Positions 33,004 to 44,619 are shown, counted from the first letter of the stretch. The stretch: 64,000 nt of DNA from Pisaster brevispinus (GCA_023634235.1 JAMKCF010000030.1:2232001-2296000), one strand, 5' to 3'. Numbers and translations: made by a program. The notes: generated from the sequence alone by a model not told the origin.

Positions 33004-33990
33004 TTGATATTTTTTGACAATTTGCTAGATTCAGCCATGGTTTCTTATTTTCCCTTGAAAAGCTACAAGAGCCGTGTTAATGACAAGCCTTGGCTTACAC
33101 CTCACATAAATGTTTTTGACCGTCAAGTGGCTTTTAACACTAATAACATGGTTCTTTGGCGCAAATATAGAAATCTGATTAAAAGAGAAGTTGAATTGGC
33201 TAAGATTTCTTATTATGCTAATCGCATTCGTAATCTACAGAACACTGATCCTCGTCAATGGCACTAACAGGTTTAAAAGGTTCAAATATGTCCATCCAGT
33301 TTTAGAATATGATGATGTCATCTAGCACTCAAGTATTACTGTAAAGCATACTCATATCATTGAGTCTATCCAAAAACGTGCCTGTAAAATTATGTTGGGT
33401 AATAGTTATTATTGGTATGACTCTGCTCTTTCATCGCTTGGCCTTGACTCTCTGGCTGGTAGGAGAGAGGCACACTGCAGGCGTTTTGCTAATGAACTTG
33501 CTAATAACCCTCACACTAAAGACCTCCTTCCCCCCACCAGGCATGAGAGTCATGGTCCAAACCTCCGAAATAGTCATCATGTTTCAACCATCCCCACCAG
33601 ATCCAGTCGTTTTAAAAATAGCCCTGTTCCTTATTTCATAGGTTTAATTCATTCTTAATTATTTCTCCATTTTATTGTGTGTGGTGGTCTGAGTGAGGTT
33701 CTTATTTAATTTTATGTTTTATTGAAACATTTATGTCCCTGTTAATTATTCCATTTCCCTTTTAAACTACAGTGAGGTGTTTCTTTTGTTTATGTGGTTC
33801 TGTTTTTGTTTTAAAGGCGAGTGTGCAATCTGTTTTTGTTATCTATTTTTTGCTATTTAGGTGTCCTTAAAAAAAAGTATGTCTTGTCGATTTTTTACTA
33901 TTGTAATGACTCTGTAATTTGACCTTCAAGTCACGAAGTTTGTCAATTTTAATAAATCTTAAAATCTTAATCATATATAAATGTCATTTT
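33004..33990 (+). mobile_element. Internally deleted CR1-group non-LTR retrotransposon
   Basis: Two reverse-transcriptase-polyprotein pieces abut: SYKSRVNDKPWLTPHIN to NTDPRQWH (33061-33264), then, after loss of the RT core, YVHPVLEYDDVI-stop-HSSITV, ESIQKRACKIMLGN and DSLAGRREAHCRRFANELA through RSSRFKNSPVPYFIGLIHS (33288-33656). A 3' UTR with AATAAA at 33951-33956 follows. The deletion removes all catalytic motifs, so this is a dead, non-autonomous copy; a TAG replaces the usual Trp in VxWHSS. Confidence 0.85.
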
Positions 33991-34730
33991 CATAAATCCT
34001 TTCTAGGTCGCACTTGTTTGTTTTTATGGACCACTCGGGTCTCGTGGTCGTAAAGTAGGGAACCCATGTGCGTCCTCAATGTTCAATTGTCTCCTCCAAC
34101 TTGGTTGTTAGAATATTTATAGTGAAAAGTTAAGTTTGAAGTCTCGACCTTTAGGCTCATTCTCTTTTTCATTTTAGCTTTAAGCAAGAGAGATAAAGAG
34201 CACATTTATTTTCTCTTGTTATTTTTCTTTATTTTGTACGAAGCATGACTCTGGCCAAGCTCCAAATGTATTTCAGTAGGGAGGGATAGGGTCATAGAGC
34301 TATTTGTGAGTATCTGTATCAAATCATAACTTTATTCCAGAAATAATTTTTAAATAGAAGGCCGGCCTCCTTCCCTTGTCTCTACATTAACTGTTAATTA
34401 AGTGAGGAGGGTCCTCATAAATTCCCTCATCTCTGCCAATTGCTTTGTTTTGCTTTATTAATTGACTTTATATTTATAATATTGTATTTTGTCATGTTCC
34501 CTTTGGGGGAGAATTACAAGATGAGCGAGTACCTGCATTTCTGTTTCCATTTTGGAGTAATTTGTTTGTCTCTGAGTTTAGCGGGTAGTCCGCTCCCCTT
34601 CTGGCAGATAGGGATGAGCTCTTACAATACGTTGAGCCACTTTTTATAGCTCTTACATCCTTTTAAAGATTCTTTTGCAAAAAAGTATAGTCCCTGCATA
34701 AATAGGCAAAGAGTAAAAATGGCATCTGAA
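33990..34730. other. AT-rich spacer, nothing recognised
   Basis: No exon with supported borders. The sequence TAAATAGAAGGCCGGCCTCC near 34352 resembles TAAATAGAGGTCCAGCCTCC near 49348, so the two places share a short repeat. Confidence 0.4.
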
Positions 34731-34734
34731 AAAC

Positions 34735-35640
34735 TGTGGTTAGGCCTAATTAACCACTAATTAGTGGCCAAATAAGCCAGCTTCTATTCATAATGAAGAG
34801 TACAAATTCTTTTCAGAAAGGTAGTTGACTCAAAAGCACAGGCATTATAAATGGAGATTGTGTCTGCATATAGTTGTGGCTATTTTTGAGCTGCCTTATT
34901 TGGTTCACTAATTAGTGGTTAAATACAGTTTTACAGATGCCATTTTTCATCTATAGCAGGTACAATGCACATGCGGTTGAGTAGACTACCTTAAAAAAAA
35001 AATTGTATCCTTCATTATTAGTAAAAAAAATTTAGCTCAGGATCTTGAAGACTGTTATAACCTGGGCAAACCACTTTTTTGAAGTAGCTTAATTGGTCCA
35101 GTAATTAGTGGTTAATTAAGTACAGTTATACAGACGCCATTCTCCATCTATAACATTCTCCATCTATAAATTGCCCATGCACTTTAATTAGTCAACTGCC
35201 TCTTTGAACTGCTGGTTCAATCTGAGTTCGATCGGAGACGAACAATATTCAAACTGCTCAAAATGCTCTGACATGAATTCTGACTAAGACAAATGGGTGT
35301 TCTGAAGCAGCCAGTTCAATCTCATAAAACGAGTGTTACACTGGGCACCAAATTTGGGAGTTGGTTAATATTTGGGTCCACTAATCGGCTGTTAATTAAC
35401 CACATCTACGCAGATGTCATTTGCGTCTCACGTACATTTGCCTTATGCGGTTGAGTAATAACTACCTCTAAGAATGTACTCTTCGTTATTAGTAAAAGTG
35501 TAAGTTTAAGCCCAGAATCTTGAAAACTGTCAAACTGAACATACCAAATTTTTGAGCTGGCAAATTTGGTCCATTGATTAGTGATTAGTATCACAGTTAC
35601 ATAGGCCTACGCCATTTTCCATCCATAACACGCACAATTA
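34735..35640 (+). repeat. Tandem repeat, ~330-bp units
   Basis: Three diverged units share ACTAATTAGTGGTTAATTAA (variants at 34745, 34905, 35100, 35375, 35580), ACAGATGCCATTTTTCATCTAT, ATGCGGTTGAGTA and CTTCATTATTAGTAAAA. A further copy in inverse order is at 50760-50935. Confidence 0.75.
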
Positions 35641-36200
35641 CATAACGCGGTTGAGTAAACTACTTTTCTTTTCGATATTTGATATTTTATTGAAAACAAA
35701 CACAATTGGATGCGTTCATACAAACATATTTAAAAGGTACGACAAGTGGTTAAGAAAAATATTAATTGCTGGGGAAAAAAATTGATGTTAATATAAAATT
35801 TATTATTCCAACAAAAAACTACAAAAAGGAAAACAACTTTTTGATAAGTTTAGAAGTCCCCACCATGGCAATAGTGAGAAAGAAACCCGCTCTGTGACTA
35901 TCATTGCAAGAGTAGTTCAATTTGGACGCTTCCAATTTAATTTGTTAATTTAATTAACGTAAAGGTTGTCGATTAAACATTTGACAACATATTTTCATCT
36001 GCATAAAAACTATTATTAGTTCTTGAATGACGAAAGTGGTTAAATTTGTCTTTGTGTAAACGTATGCAGTTTTCAGATTACGACAACATGCAAATTATTT
36101 TACTTTTACTTATTTAATCTTAATTACTGAATTCAGAAAAGTTGAAAGATCAAGGATGACTAGTTTCTCAAATGTTTGAAGTACCCCCCCCCCCTTCATT
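35640..36200. other. Spacer, nothing recognised
   Basis: AT-rich, ending in a C12 run at about 36185. No shared repeat or coding frame. Confidence 0.4.
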
Positions 36201-36204
36201 TGCA

Positions 36205-36347
36205 CTTACTTTGATGACGTTGCTGACGTCGCATTCTAGTGACGTAATTTTTACTAGTCATGTAGCTTATTTTATTGTACAGCGCCCTCACAGCGTTTGG
36301 AATTTTCGCGGGGTTTCTCCAGCATTATTTTGCTTTACGAAGACAAG
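36205..36347 (+). promoter_or_regulatory. Possible promoter with CRE-like sites
   Basis: Three TGACGT-type motifs lie within 40 bp (GATGACGTTGC, CTGACGTCGC, GTGACGTAAT), about 100-130 bp upstream of an ATG that begins a signal-peptide exon. TGACGTCR is the CREB/ATF core. No TATA box at a usual distance is evident. Confidence 0.35.
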
Positions 36348-36460
36348 ATGACACCTCGGGTTTCTGGCTACGTTTTTGCTGTTGTTGTTCTTCTTCTTCA
36401 TTTTGAATGCAGCCTTCGAATGATTGAAGATGTAGGCACTGCATGTGTGCGAATGTTCAG
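36348..36460 (+). CDS. First exon with signal peptide, unknown secreted protein
   Basis: ATG at 36348 encodes MTPRVSGYVFAVVVLLLHFE, then CSLRMIEDVGTACVRMF, ending in phase 2 at donor CAG|GTAAAT. A short polar start, a hydrophobic core (VFAVVVLLL) and a Cys-containing stretch fit a secretory signal with cleavage near the FEC region. I do not recognise the protein. The six cassettes downstream (36984 to 41993) all start in the phase this exon leaves. Confidence 0.5.
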
Positions 36461-36983
36461 GTAAATATCACTTTATTCTACTCTTATTCTACGGTTTATC
36501 ATGTTCGTTTGTGCAGTTAGGTTTGTTTCTCTACGATCATTACAACTTTTGGGAGAAAACAAACACTAAACAGTGACGGCAGCAACGTTTGTCAGTGAAG
36601 ACAGTGGCGAGAATGCTAAAATTAGTCAAGTCGGGAGCACTCATTCTGGTTTAGTCTGGTTTGGAAATTATGTCTGCAGCACAGAATAATATAACTTTAT
36701 TCATCTCTATCATCATCTATGAATTCCAGTTCTCAGAGACATTTTGTGAACTAAATCAACAGTTCAGTTTTCGGTAGGTTTCTTCTGATCTCTGACTCTG
36801 CTCTGGTCAGTCCCTCCTGCTACCAATTGTCCACTTGCCGCTTGTGTGCATATACCATTCTACATTGACTTGCCACAGTCCTAAAGAAAAAGTTATACTT
36901 ACAAAATCTGTGTCTGCAGTTTCTTCCCAGAACTTAATTATTTCCAAACTTTTTATGTGTTCTTCTGAATTGTCTTTGTCCAG

Positions 36984-37061
36984 TCATGCCTATTGGCACA
37001 GCTATTTCTTCATGAGTTTGTGCTGTGTGTGTCGCCTCTACACCCCATGGCCCATGAAAAG
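36984..37061 (+). CDS. Symmetric exon-like cassette 1
   Basis: Acceptor TTTGTCCAG, donor AAAG|GTACAA, 78 nt. Read in phase 2: HAYWHSYFFMSLCCVCRLYT and PWPMK. It is the most diverged member and has 9 extra bases. Function unknown; whether it is a true exon is unproven. Confidence 0.4.
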
Positions 37062-37710
37062 GTACAATTGAGTATTATAAAAGGTATAACACTTCCTAAC
37101 TTAATTCTTGACGCTTGTTAAACCCTATCAATATTTGAAGTTTATTGATAATTTCCTTGATTGCACCTGAGAAAATTCAGGCTTTTTGAGTTTTTGACAT
37201 TCACTTATAGTTTGGAGACTTTCAGTTCATAACATATGCAGGCGATGCAGGCTAATGGAACCACATTTAAAGTGTCCTTTTGTGTTGTTATGATAACAAA
37301 CCCAGTCTGTTCTGTGAGGTCTGCATCACTGGACCACTAGGCCACAACACTCCACTAATTATTGTAGAACAGAACAAGGGATGAATGCATAGTCAGATTA
37401 TTGGTCAGGCCCAATCCAGATTGGATTTCGAGCAGGGGAGGCAAACTTATAATTTCAAAATCCGTTAGAGTTAAGTGACCAAGTGTAAAAAAAACTTGAT
37501 TTGGTCAGACGTCGTCACTGATCTCTGGTCAGTCCCTCCTGCTACCAATTGCCCACTTGCCACTTGTGTGTGCATATACCATTCTATCTTGACTTGCCAC
37601 AGTCCTAAACCAAAAAGTTAAACTTACAAAGTCTGTGTCTGCAGTTTCTTCCCAGAACTTAATTATTTCCAAACTTGTTATATGTGTTCTATTGAATTGT
37701 CTTTGTCCAG

Positions 37711-37779
37711 TAGGCACAGCTATTTCTTCATGAGTTTGTGCTGTCTGTGTCAGCTCTTCATCCCACGGCTCATGAAAAG
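37711..37779 (+). CDS. Symmetric exon-like cassette 2
   Basis: 69 nt between CTTTGTCCAG and GTACGA; phase 2: RHSYFFMSLCCLCQLFIPRL MK. Same borders and phase as the others. Confidence 0.4.
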
Positions 37780-37948
37780 GTACGATTGAGTATTATTAAA
37801 GGTATAATACAGGATTGGTAGATCTTGTAGAAGAGAGAGTTTGTGAACTAAATCAACAGTTCAGTTTTCAGGAAGTTTCTTCTTCCCCATATTTTATTCT
37901 GACGGTAGTCAGCTTGAAAAGCCCTATGGAATTTGCCCCTTGTTCCAG

Positions 37949-38350
37949 GGCTTGAATTTGTTGGGGAAATCCACAAGAATGCAGGGCTTGCATGTTGCTT
38001 AAAATATGCACTAGACAAGAATTTCTATGACAAGACCAGAAATAAAGAGAGAAATCCATTATCTCCACAGTTTAACTTGTAAACTGTTTTTATCTGAACA
38101 AGCACAAGAGTGATTACATTTGTATTTTGGGGTGGGTAGTTCAATAACAGAGTTAGAAGATACTTAGCAGATTGACTCAAAGTTAATAGTGGATTTATAT
38201 CTTTCTTCCTCAAGTTACTACTTAGTGATGTACATGTACTTTTTGTATAATTTGCAACTGACAATTTTTTTAAGACATTCTGACTGGTCTGGTCATTAGT
38301 TTACTGGCCAGACTCTAAAATTACTCGCCTCGGGTCTGCGTTCCAACTCG
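37949..38350. repeat. Relatives of the CAGGGCTCGAATTT MITE inside each unit
   Basis: CCAGGGCTTGAATTTGTTGG, GAAATCCACAAG, CAAGACCAGAAATAAAG and, at the far side, GGTCATTAGTTTACTGGCC...CTCGGGTCTGCGTTCCAACT match in order the MITE at 53850-54195. In the later units (39947, 41669) a cassette of the second subtype interrupts the element, so cassette duplication and element are entangled. Confidence 0.6.
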
Positions 38351-38501
38351 AAATTATGGCCTTTGCTCCTGCAGGGTAATGACGTTGCTTGCCACTTGCA
38401 GAATTTAGTGTGTGAGAGCTGAATTTAATTTTCGAATAAACACTTTCATCTGTGTCTAGCTGTTTGTTGGAGGTGAATTTGCCCGCAATCCAGCTCATAT
38501 A

Positions 38502-39185
38502 CAGTCGACTCCCGTTAATACAAGGTCCGCCGGACTGGCTCGTTTTCCTCGTATTATCCGAACCTCGTCTTAAACTCAGCGCACTATTTACACGTACAAT
38601 AGCATACTGTATACACACGTCTTCATAGTGCATGCACTACACACGTGTCTAGGCTAGATCGGAGCGGTTGGCTACAGTTCTTACGAGCATCCTGTACACA
38701 AAAATATTAATGATAAATGCAATTTTGTTGACTACGATCATAGAAATTGAATATTTTGTATAACTCAAAATAAAAATCATAGCAAAGTCATGTCAAACTT
38801 GCCGTTCATGTGACCATGATGTGACAGATTCGATACTGCGTAGCGCCTATGCTGAACGTTGTTTTCGCTGGTAGTCGCTAGGCGTGTAGGCGAAGTAGTA
38901 TTTCAAGCATATGTTACCAGCGTAATGTTTCTGATTTTCAAATCGGACTGAACCGTGTAGCCGGTCTGATCCGATAAATAGTTTGGCAACAAGCATGTAA
39001 TTTCAGAAACTTAGCTGACTGAACGGTAAGCTTTTACGCAACAATATTTTTCCGATCTAGCTTTAAAAGTACGAAAAACAATACATTTTGTCATCATGGG
39101 GCCGCAAAAATACCTTGTATTATCCGTGTTCTCGTATTAACCGGCGTCTCGTATCTTCCGAGCTTGTATTAACGAGAGTCGACTG
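38502..39185. mobile_element. Tc1/mariner-type (pogo/Tigger-like) MITE
   Basis: Ends CAGTCGACTCCCGTTAATAC and, inverted, CAGTCGACTCTCGTTAATAC; homology continues inward (CTCGTATTATCCG / TATTATCCGTGTTCTCG). TA dinucleotides at 38500-38501 and 39186-39187 form the target duplication. The same site is empty in the paralogous units at 40507-40517 (CTCATATACATTG) and 42231 (CTCATACACATTG). No transposase frame. CAGTCGACTCxCGTTAATACGA-like ends are typical of Tigger-group elements. Confidence 0.92.
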
Positions 39186-39711
39186 TACATTGTCAAAGAA
39201 CTGGTTTTTTGCCATCCTTAGAAAACTCTCCCTGTTTCTGCGGATAGTTTCCTGAAAATAAATCCATATTTTCATGTTCAGATAACTAAATTTGAAAATC
39301 TCCCCAATTATTTTAGGTTTTCCCCCATGTTCTTCATATCGCCAAGATTATTGTAGAAAATTTCCTTGACTGCAAGATGAAAATGTTGCCAGCTTGACCT
39401 TAGAGTGGTTGTTCGCGTATAAGATCTTCTCTTGAAATCGTACACTTCCTAACTTAATTCTTGACGCATGTTAAACCCTATCAATATTTGAAGTTTATTG
39501 ATAATTGCCTTAATGAATCAAGTCTTATATCAGTGGGATCTTGTTTGAATTCTTGATTGCACCTGAGAAATTTCATATACCATTCTATCTTGACTTGCCA
39601 CAGTCCTAAACAAAAAAGTTACACTTGCAAAATCTGTGTCTGCAGTTTCTTCCCAGAACTTAAATTTTTCCAAACTTTTCATATGTGTTCTTTTGAATTG
39701 TCTTTGTCCAG

Positions 39712-39780
39712 TAGGCACAGCTATTTCTTCATGAGTTTGTGCTGTCTGTGTCAGCTCTTTATCCCACGGCTCATGAAAAG
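39712..39780 (+). CDS. Symmetric exon-like cassette 3
   Basis: 69 nt, same borders; SYFFMSLCCLCQLFIPRLMK. It differs from cassette 2 by a synonymous-type change (TTT for TTC in LFI). Confidence 0.4.
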
Positions 39781-40200
39781 GTACGATTGAGTATTATTAA
39801 AGGTATAATACAGGATTGATAGATCTGGTAGAAGAGAGAGTTTGTGAACTAAATCAACAGTTCAGTTTTCAGGTTTCTTCTTCCCCATATTTTTTTCTGA
39901 CGGTAGTCAGCTTAAAAAGCCCTATGGAATTCGCCCCTTGTTCCAGGGCTTGAATTTATTGGGGAAATCCACAAGAATACAGGGCTTGCATGTTGCTTAA
40001 AATATGCACTAGACAAGAATTTCTGTTACAAGACCAGAAATAAAGAGAGAAATCCATTATCTACTCAGTTTAACATGTAAACTTTTTTTTATCTGAACAA
40101 GCACTGACACAAGAGTGATTTCATTTGTCTGCAGTTTCTTCCCAGAACTTGAATGTTTTCAAACTTTTTATATGTGTTCTTTTGAATTGTCTTTGTCCAG

Positions 40201-40269
40201 TAGGCCCAGCTATTTCTTCATGAGTTTGTGCTGTCTGTGTCGCCTCTTCATCCCACGGCTCATGAAAAG
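40201..40269 (+). CDS. Symmetric exon-like cassette 4
   Basis: 69 nt between CTTTGTCCAG and GTACAA; RPSYFFMSLCCLCRLFIPRL MK. Belongs to a second subtype (R-P start, GTACAA donor) shared with cassette 6. Confidence 0.4.
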
Positions 40270-41435
40270 GTACAAATTTTATAAGACCTTTGGACTGGTC
40301 TGGTCATTAGTTTACTGGCCAGACTCTAAAATTACTGGCCTCGGGTCTTCGTTCCAACTCGAAAAAATGGCCTTTGCTCCTGCAGGGTAATGACGTTGCT
40401 TGCCACTCGTCAGAATTTAGTGTGTGAGAGCTGAATTTAATTTTCGAATAAACACTTTCATCTGTTTCTAGCTGTTTGTTGGAGGTGAAATTGCCCCGCA
40501 ATCCAGCTCATATACATTGTCAAAGAACTGTTTTTTTGCCATCCTTAGAGCAGCCAACTCTCCCTGTCTGTGGATAGTTCCCTAAAAATAAATCCATCTT
40601 TCCATGTTCAGATAAACAAATTTGAAAATCTCCCGAATTGTTTTAGGTTTCCGCCCTGTTCTTCATATTGCCCAGATTATTGTAGAAAAGTTCCTTGACT
40701 GCAAGATGAAAATGTTGCCAGCTTGACCTTAGAGTGGTTGTTTGCGTATAAGATCTCTCTTGAAATCGTACACTTCCGAACTAAATTCTTGACGCTTGTT
40801 TAACCCTATCAATATTTGAAGTTTATTGATAATTTCTTTAATGAATCAAGTCTTACATCAGTGGGATCTTGTTTGAATTCTTGATTGCACCTGAGAAATT
40901 TCAGGCTTCTTTGAGTTTTTGCCATTCACTTATAGTTTGAAGACTTTCAGATCATAACATATGCAGGCGATGCATGCTAATGGAACCACATTTAAAGTGT
41001 CCTTTTGTGTTGTTATGATAACAAACCCAGTCTGTTCTGTGAGGTCTGCATCACTGGACTGCTAGGCCACAACACTCCACTAATTATTGTAGAACAGAAC
41101 AAGGGATGAATGCATAGTCAGATTATGGGTCAGGCTCATTCCAGATTGGATTTCGAGCAGCGAAGGCAAACTTATAATTTCAGAATCCGTTGGAGTTAAG
41201 TGACCAAGTGTAATAAAAACTTGATTCGGTCAGACGTCGTCACTAATCTCTGGTCAGTCCCTCCTGCTACCAATTGCCCACTTGCCACTTGTGTGTGCAT
41301 ATACCATTCTGTCTTGACTTGCCACAGTCCTAAACAAAAAAGTTACTCTTACAAAATCTGTATCTGCAGTTTCTTCCCAGAACTTAATTATTTCCAAACT
41401 TTTCATATGTGTTCTTTTGAATTGTCTTTGTCCAG

Positions 41436-41504
41436 TAGGCACAGCTATTTCTTCATGGGTTTGTGCTGTCTGTGTCGGCTCTTCATCCCACGGCTCATGA
41501 AAAG
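41436..41504 (+). CDS. Symmetric exon-like cassette 5
   Basis: 69 nt; RHSYFFMGLCCLCRLFIPRL MK with one Ser-to-Gly change. First subtype (GTACGA donor). Confidence 0.4.
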
Positions 41505-41927
41505 GTACGATTGAGTATTATTAAAGGTATAATACAGGATTGGTAGATCTGGTAGAAGAGAGAGTTTCTGACCTAAATCAACAGTTCAGTTTTCAGGAGG
41601 TTTCTTCTTCCCCATATTTATTTCTGACGGTAGTCAGCTTGAAAAGCCCTGTAGAATTCGCCCCTTGTTCCAGGGCTTGAATTTATTGGGGAAATCCACA
41701 AGAATACAGGGCTTGCATGTTGCTTAAAATATGCACTAGACAAGAATTTTTGTTACAAGACCAGAAATAAAGAGAGAAATCCATTATCTACTCAGTTTAA
41801 CATGTAAACTTTTTTTATCTGAACAAGCACTGACACAAGAGTGATTTCATTTGTCTGCAGTTTCTTCCCAGAACTTGAATGTTTTCAAACTTTTTATATG
41901 TGTTCTTTTGAATTGTCTTTGTCCTAG

Positions 41928-41993
41928 GCCCAGCTATTTCTTCATGAGTTTGTGCTGTCTGTGTCGCCTCTTCATCCCACGGCTCATGAAAAG
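41928..41993 (+). CDS. Symmetric exon-like cassette 6
   Basis: 66 nt. Three bases are lost at the acceptor (GTCCTAG| instead of GTCCAGTAG), yet a usable AG and the reading frame remain: PSYFFMSLCCLCRLFIPRLM K. Second subtype. Confidence 0.4.
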
Positions 41994-42599
41994 GTACAAA
42001 TTTTATAAGACCTTTGGACTGGTCTGGTCATTAGTTTACTGGCCAGACTCTAAAATTACTGGCCTCGAGTCTGCGTTTCAACTCGAAATGATGGCCTTTG
42101 CTCCTGCAGGGTTCTGATGTTGCTTGCCACTTGTCAGAATATAGTGTGTGAGAGCTGAATTTAATTTCCAAATAGACACTTTCATCTATGTCTAGCTGTT
42201 TGTTGGAGGTGAATTTGCCTCGCAATTCAGCTCATACACATTGTCAAAGAACTGTTTTGTTGCCATCATTAGAGCAGCCAACTCTCCCTGTTTCTGTGGA
42301 TAGTTCCCTAAAAATAAATCCATCTTTCCATGTTCAGATAAACAAATTTGAAAATCTCCGCAATTATTTTAGGTTTACCCCCTTGTTCTTCATATCGCCC
42401 AGATTATTGTAGAAAATTTCCTTGACTGCAAGATGAAAATGTTGGCAGCTTGACCTTTTAGAGTGGTTGTTCGCGTAAAAGATCTTCTTTTAAAATTGTA
42501 CACTTCCTAACTAAATTATTGGTGCTTGTTAAACCCTATCAATATTTTCAGCATGTAAATACCTTGTCCTTTTTTGTTGTTGTACCAACCATTTTCAGA

Positions 42600-42708
42600 T
42601 TGGAGTGTGGAGTTCGGAGGTTGGAGTTTGGGGTTTGCAGTTTGGAGTTTGGAAATTGGAGATTTGAGGTTGGTGTTTGGAGATTGGGGCATCTGGTTGA
42701 TAGCTTCC
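42600..42708 (+). repeat. Degenerate 7-bp GGAGTTT repeat
   Basis: About 15 variants of TTGGAGT / TTTGGAG / TTTGGGG in a row, directly next to the 12-bp minisatellite. Confidence 0.75.
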
Positions 42709-44594
42709 AGTTGTAGTCTCAGTTGTAGTCGCAGTTGTAGTCTCAGTTGTAGTCTCAGATGTAGTCTCAGATGTAGTCTCAGTTGTAGTCTCAGTTGTAG
42801 TCTCAGATGTAGTCTCAGATGTAGTCTCAGTTGTAGTCTCAGTTGTAGTCTCAGTTGTAGTCTCAGTTGTAGTCTCAGTTGTAGTCTCAGTTGTAGTCTC
42901 AGTTGTAGTCTCAGTTGTAGTCTCAGTTGTAGTCTCAGTTGTAGTCTCAGTTGTAGTCTCAGTTGTAGTCTCAGATGTAGTCTCAGATGTAGTCTCAGAT
43001 GTAGTCTCAGATGTAGTCTCAGTTGTAGTCTCAGTTGTAGTCTCAGTTGTAGTCTCAGTTGTAGTCTCAGTTGTAGTCTCAGTTGTAGTCTCAGTTGTAG
43101 TCTCAGTTGTAGTCTCAGTTGTAGTCTCAGTTGTAGTCTCAGTTGTAGTCTCAGTTGTAGTCTCAGATGTAGTCTCAGATGTAGTCTCAGATGTAGTCTC
43201 AGATGTAGTCTCAGATGTAGTCTCAGATGTAGTCTCAGTTGTAGTCTCAGTTGTAGTCTCAGTTGTAGTCTCAGTTGTAGTCTCAGTTGTAGTCTCAGTT
43301 GTAGTCTCAGTTGTAGTCTCAGTTGTAGTCGCAGTTGTAGTCTCAGTTGTAGTCTCAGTTGTAGTCTCAGTTGTAGTCTCAGTTGTAGTCTCAGTTGTAG
43401 TCTCAGTTGTAGTCTCAGTTGTAGTCTCAGTTGTAGTCTCAGTTGTAGTCTCAGTTGTAGTCTCAGTTGTAGTCTCAGTTGTAGTCTCAGTTGTAGTCTC
43501 AGTTGTAGTCTCAGTTGTAGTCTCAGTTGTAGTCTCAGTTGTAGTCTCAGTTGTAGTCTCAGTTGTAGTCTCAGTTGTAGTCTCAGTTGTAGTCTCAGTT
43601 GTAGTCTCAGATGTAGTCTCAGATGTAGTCTCAGATGTAGTCTCAGATGTAGTCTCAGATGTAGTCTCAGATGTAGTCTCAGATGTAGTCTCAGATGTAG
43701 TCTCAGATGTAGTCTCAGATGTAGTCTCAGATGTAGTCTCAGAAGTAGTCTCAGAAGTAGTCTCAGAAGTAGTCTCAGATGTAGTCTCAGATGTAGTCTC
43801 AGATGTAGTCTCAGATGTAGTCTCAGATGTAGTCTCAGTTGTAGTCTCAGTTGTAGTCTCAGTTGTAGTCTCAGTTGTAGTCTCAGTTGTAGTCTCAGTT
43901 GTAGTCTCAGTTGTAGTCTCAGTTGTAGTCTCAGTTGTAGTCTCAGTTGTAGTCTCAGTTGTAGTCTCAGATGTAGTCTCAGATGTAGTCTCAGATGTAG
44001 TCTCAGATGTAGTCTCAGATGTAGTCTCAGATGTAGTCTCAGATGTAGTCTCAGATGTAGTCTCAGATGTAGTCTCAGATGTAGTCTCAGATGTAGTCTC
44101 AGATGTAGTCTCAGATGTAGTCTCAGATGTAGTCTCAGATGTAGTCTCAGATGTAGTCTCAGATGTAGTCTCAGATGTAGTCTCAGATGTAGTCTCAGAT
44201 GTAGTCTCAGATGTAGTCTCAGATGTAGTCTCAGATGTAGTCTCAGATGTAGTCTCAGATGTAGTCTCAGATGTAGTCTCAGATGTAGTCTCAGATGTAG
44301 TCTCAGATGTAGTCTCAGATGTAGTCTCAGATGTAGTCTCAGATGTAGTCTCAGATGTAGTCTCAGATGTAGTCTCAGATGTAGTCTCAGATGTAGTCTC
44401 AGATGTAGTCTCAGATGTAGTCTCAGATGTAGTCTCAGATGTAGTCTCAGATGTAGTCTCAGATGTAGTCTCAGATGTAGTCTCAGATGTAGTCTCAGAT
44501 GTAGTCTCAGATGTAGTCTCAGATGTAGTCTCAGATGTAGTCTCAGATGTAGTCTCAGATGTAGTCTCAGATGTAGTCTCAGATGTAGTCTCAG
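42709..44594. repeat. 12-bp minisatellite, 157 copies
   Basis: Perfect 12-bp period of AGTTGTAGTCTC and AGATGTAGTCTC, with three AGAAGTAGTCTC units (43741-43776) and two AGTTGTAGTCGC units (42721 and 43321). Variants occur in runs: the last 52 units (43969-44592) are all of the AGATG type. Because 12 is a multiple of 3, frames stay open for the whole length: (SCSL/RCSL) and one more on the plus strand, and E-T-T-T/E-T-T-S plus another on the minus strand. The long frame 42574-44601 is thus a consequence of the repeat; I would not annotate it as a gene. Confidence 0.97.
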
Positions 44595-44619
44595 TTTTTA
44601 GTTTCTAGTTCAACCAAAA

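Larger units (their letters stand above)
36780..42510 (+). repeat. Tandem duplicated region, ~1.7-kb units
   Basis: Blocks recur in order: GGTCAGTCCCTCCTGCTACC (36807, 37526, 41251), the cassette, GGTATAATACAGGATTG (37801, 39806, 41528), GGAAATCCACAAGAAT-type (37970, 39963, 41690), TTTACTGGCCAGACTCTAAA (38300, 40311, 42036), ATCCATCTTTCC-type (39255, 40596, 42318) and TGTTAAACCCTATCAATAT (37116, 39470, 40800, 42529). Unit length is about 2.0 kb between the first pair because of the 684-bp insertion at 38502, otherwise about 1.7 kb. Confidence 0.85.

Noticed and set aside
42574..44601. 675-codon open frame of SCSL/RCSL repeats as a protein gene
   Set aside because: The 12-bp period alone keeps the frame open; no domain, no supported promoter or splice borders, and several other frames are open too.
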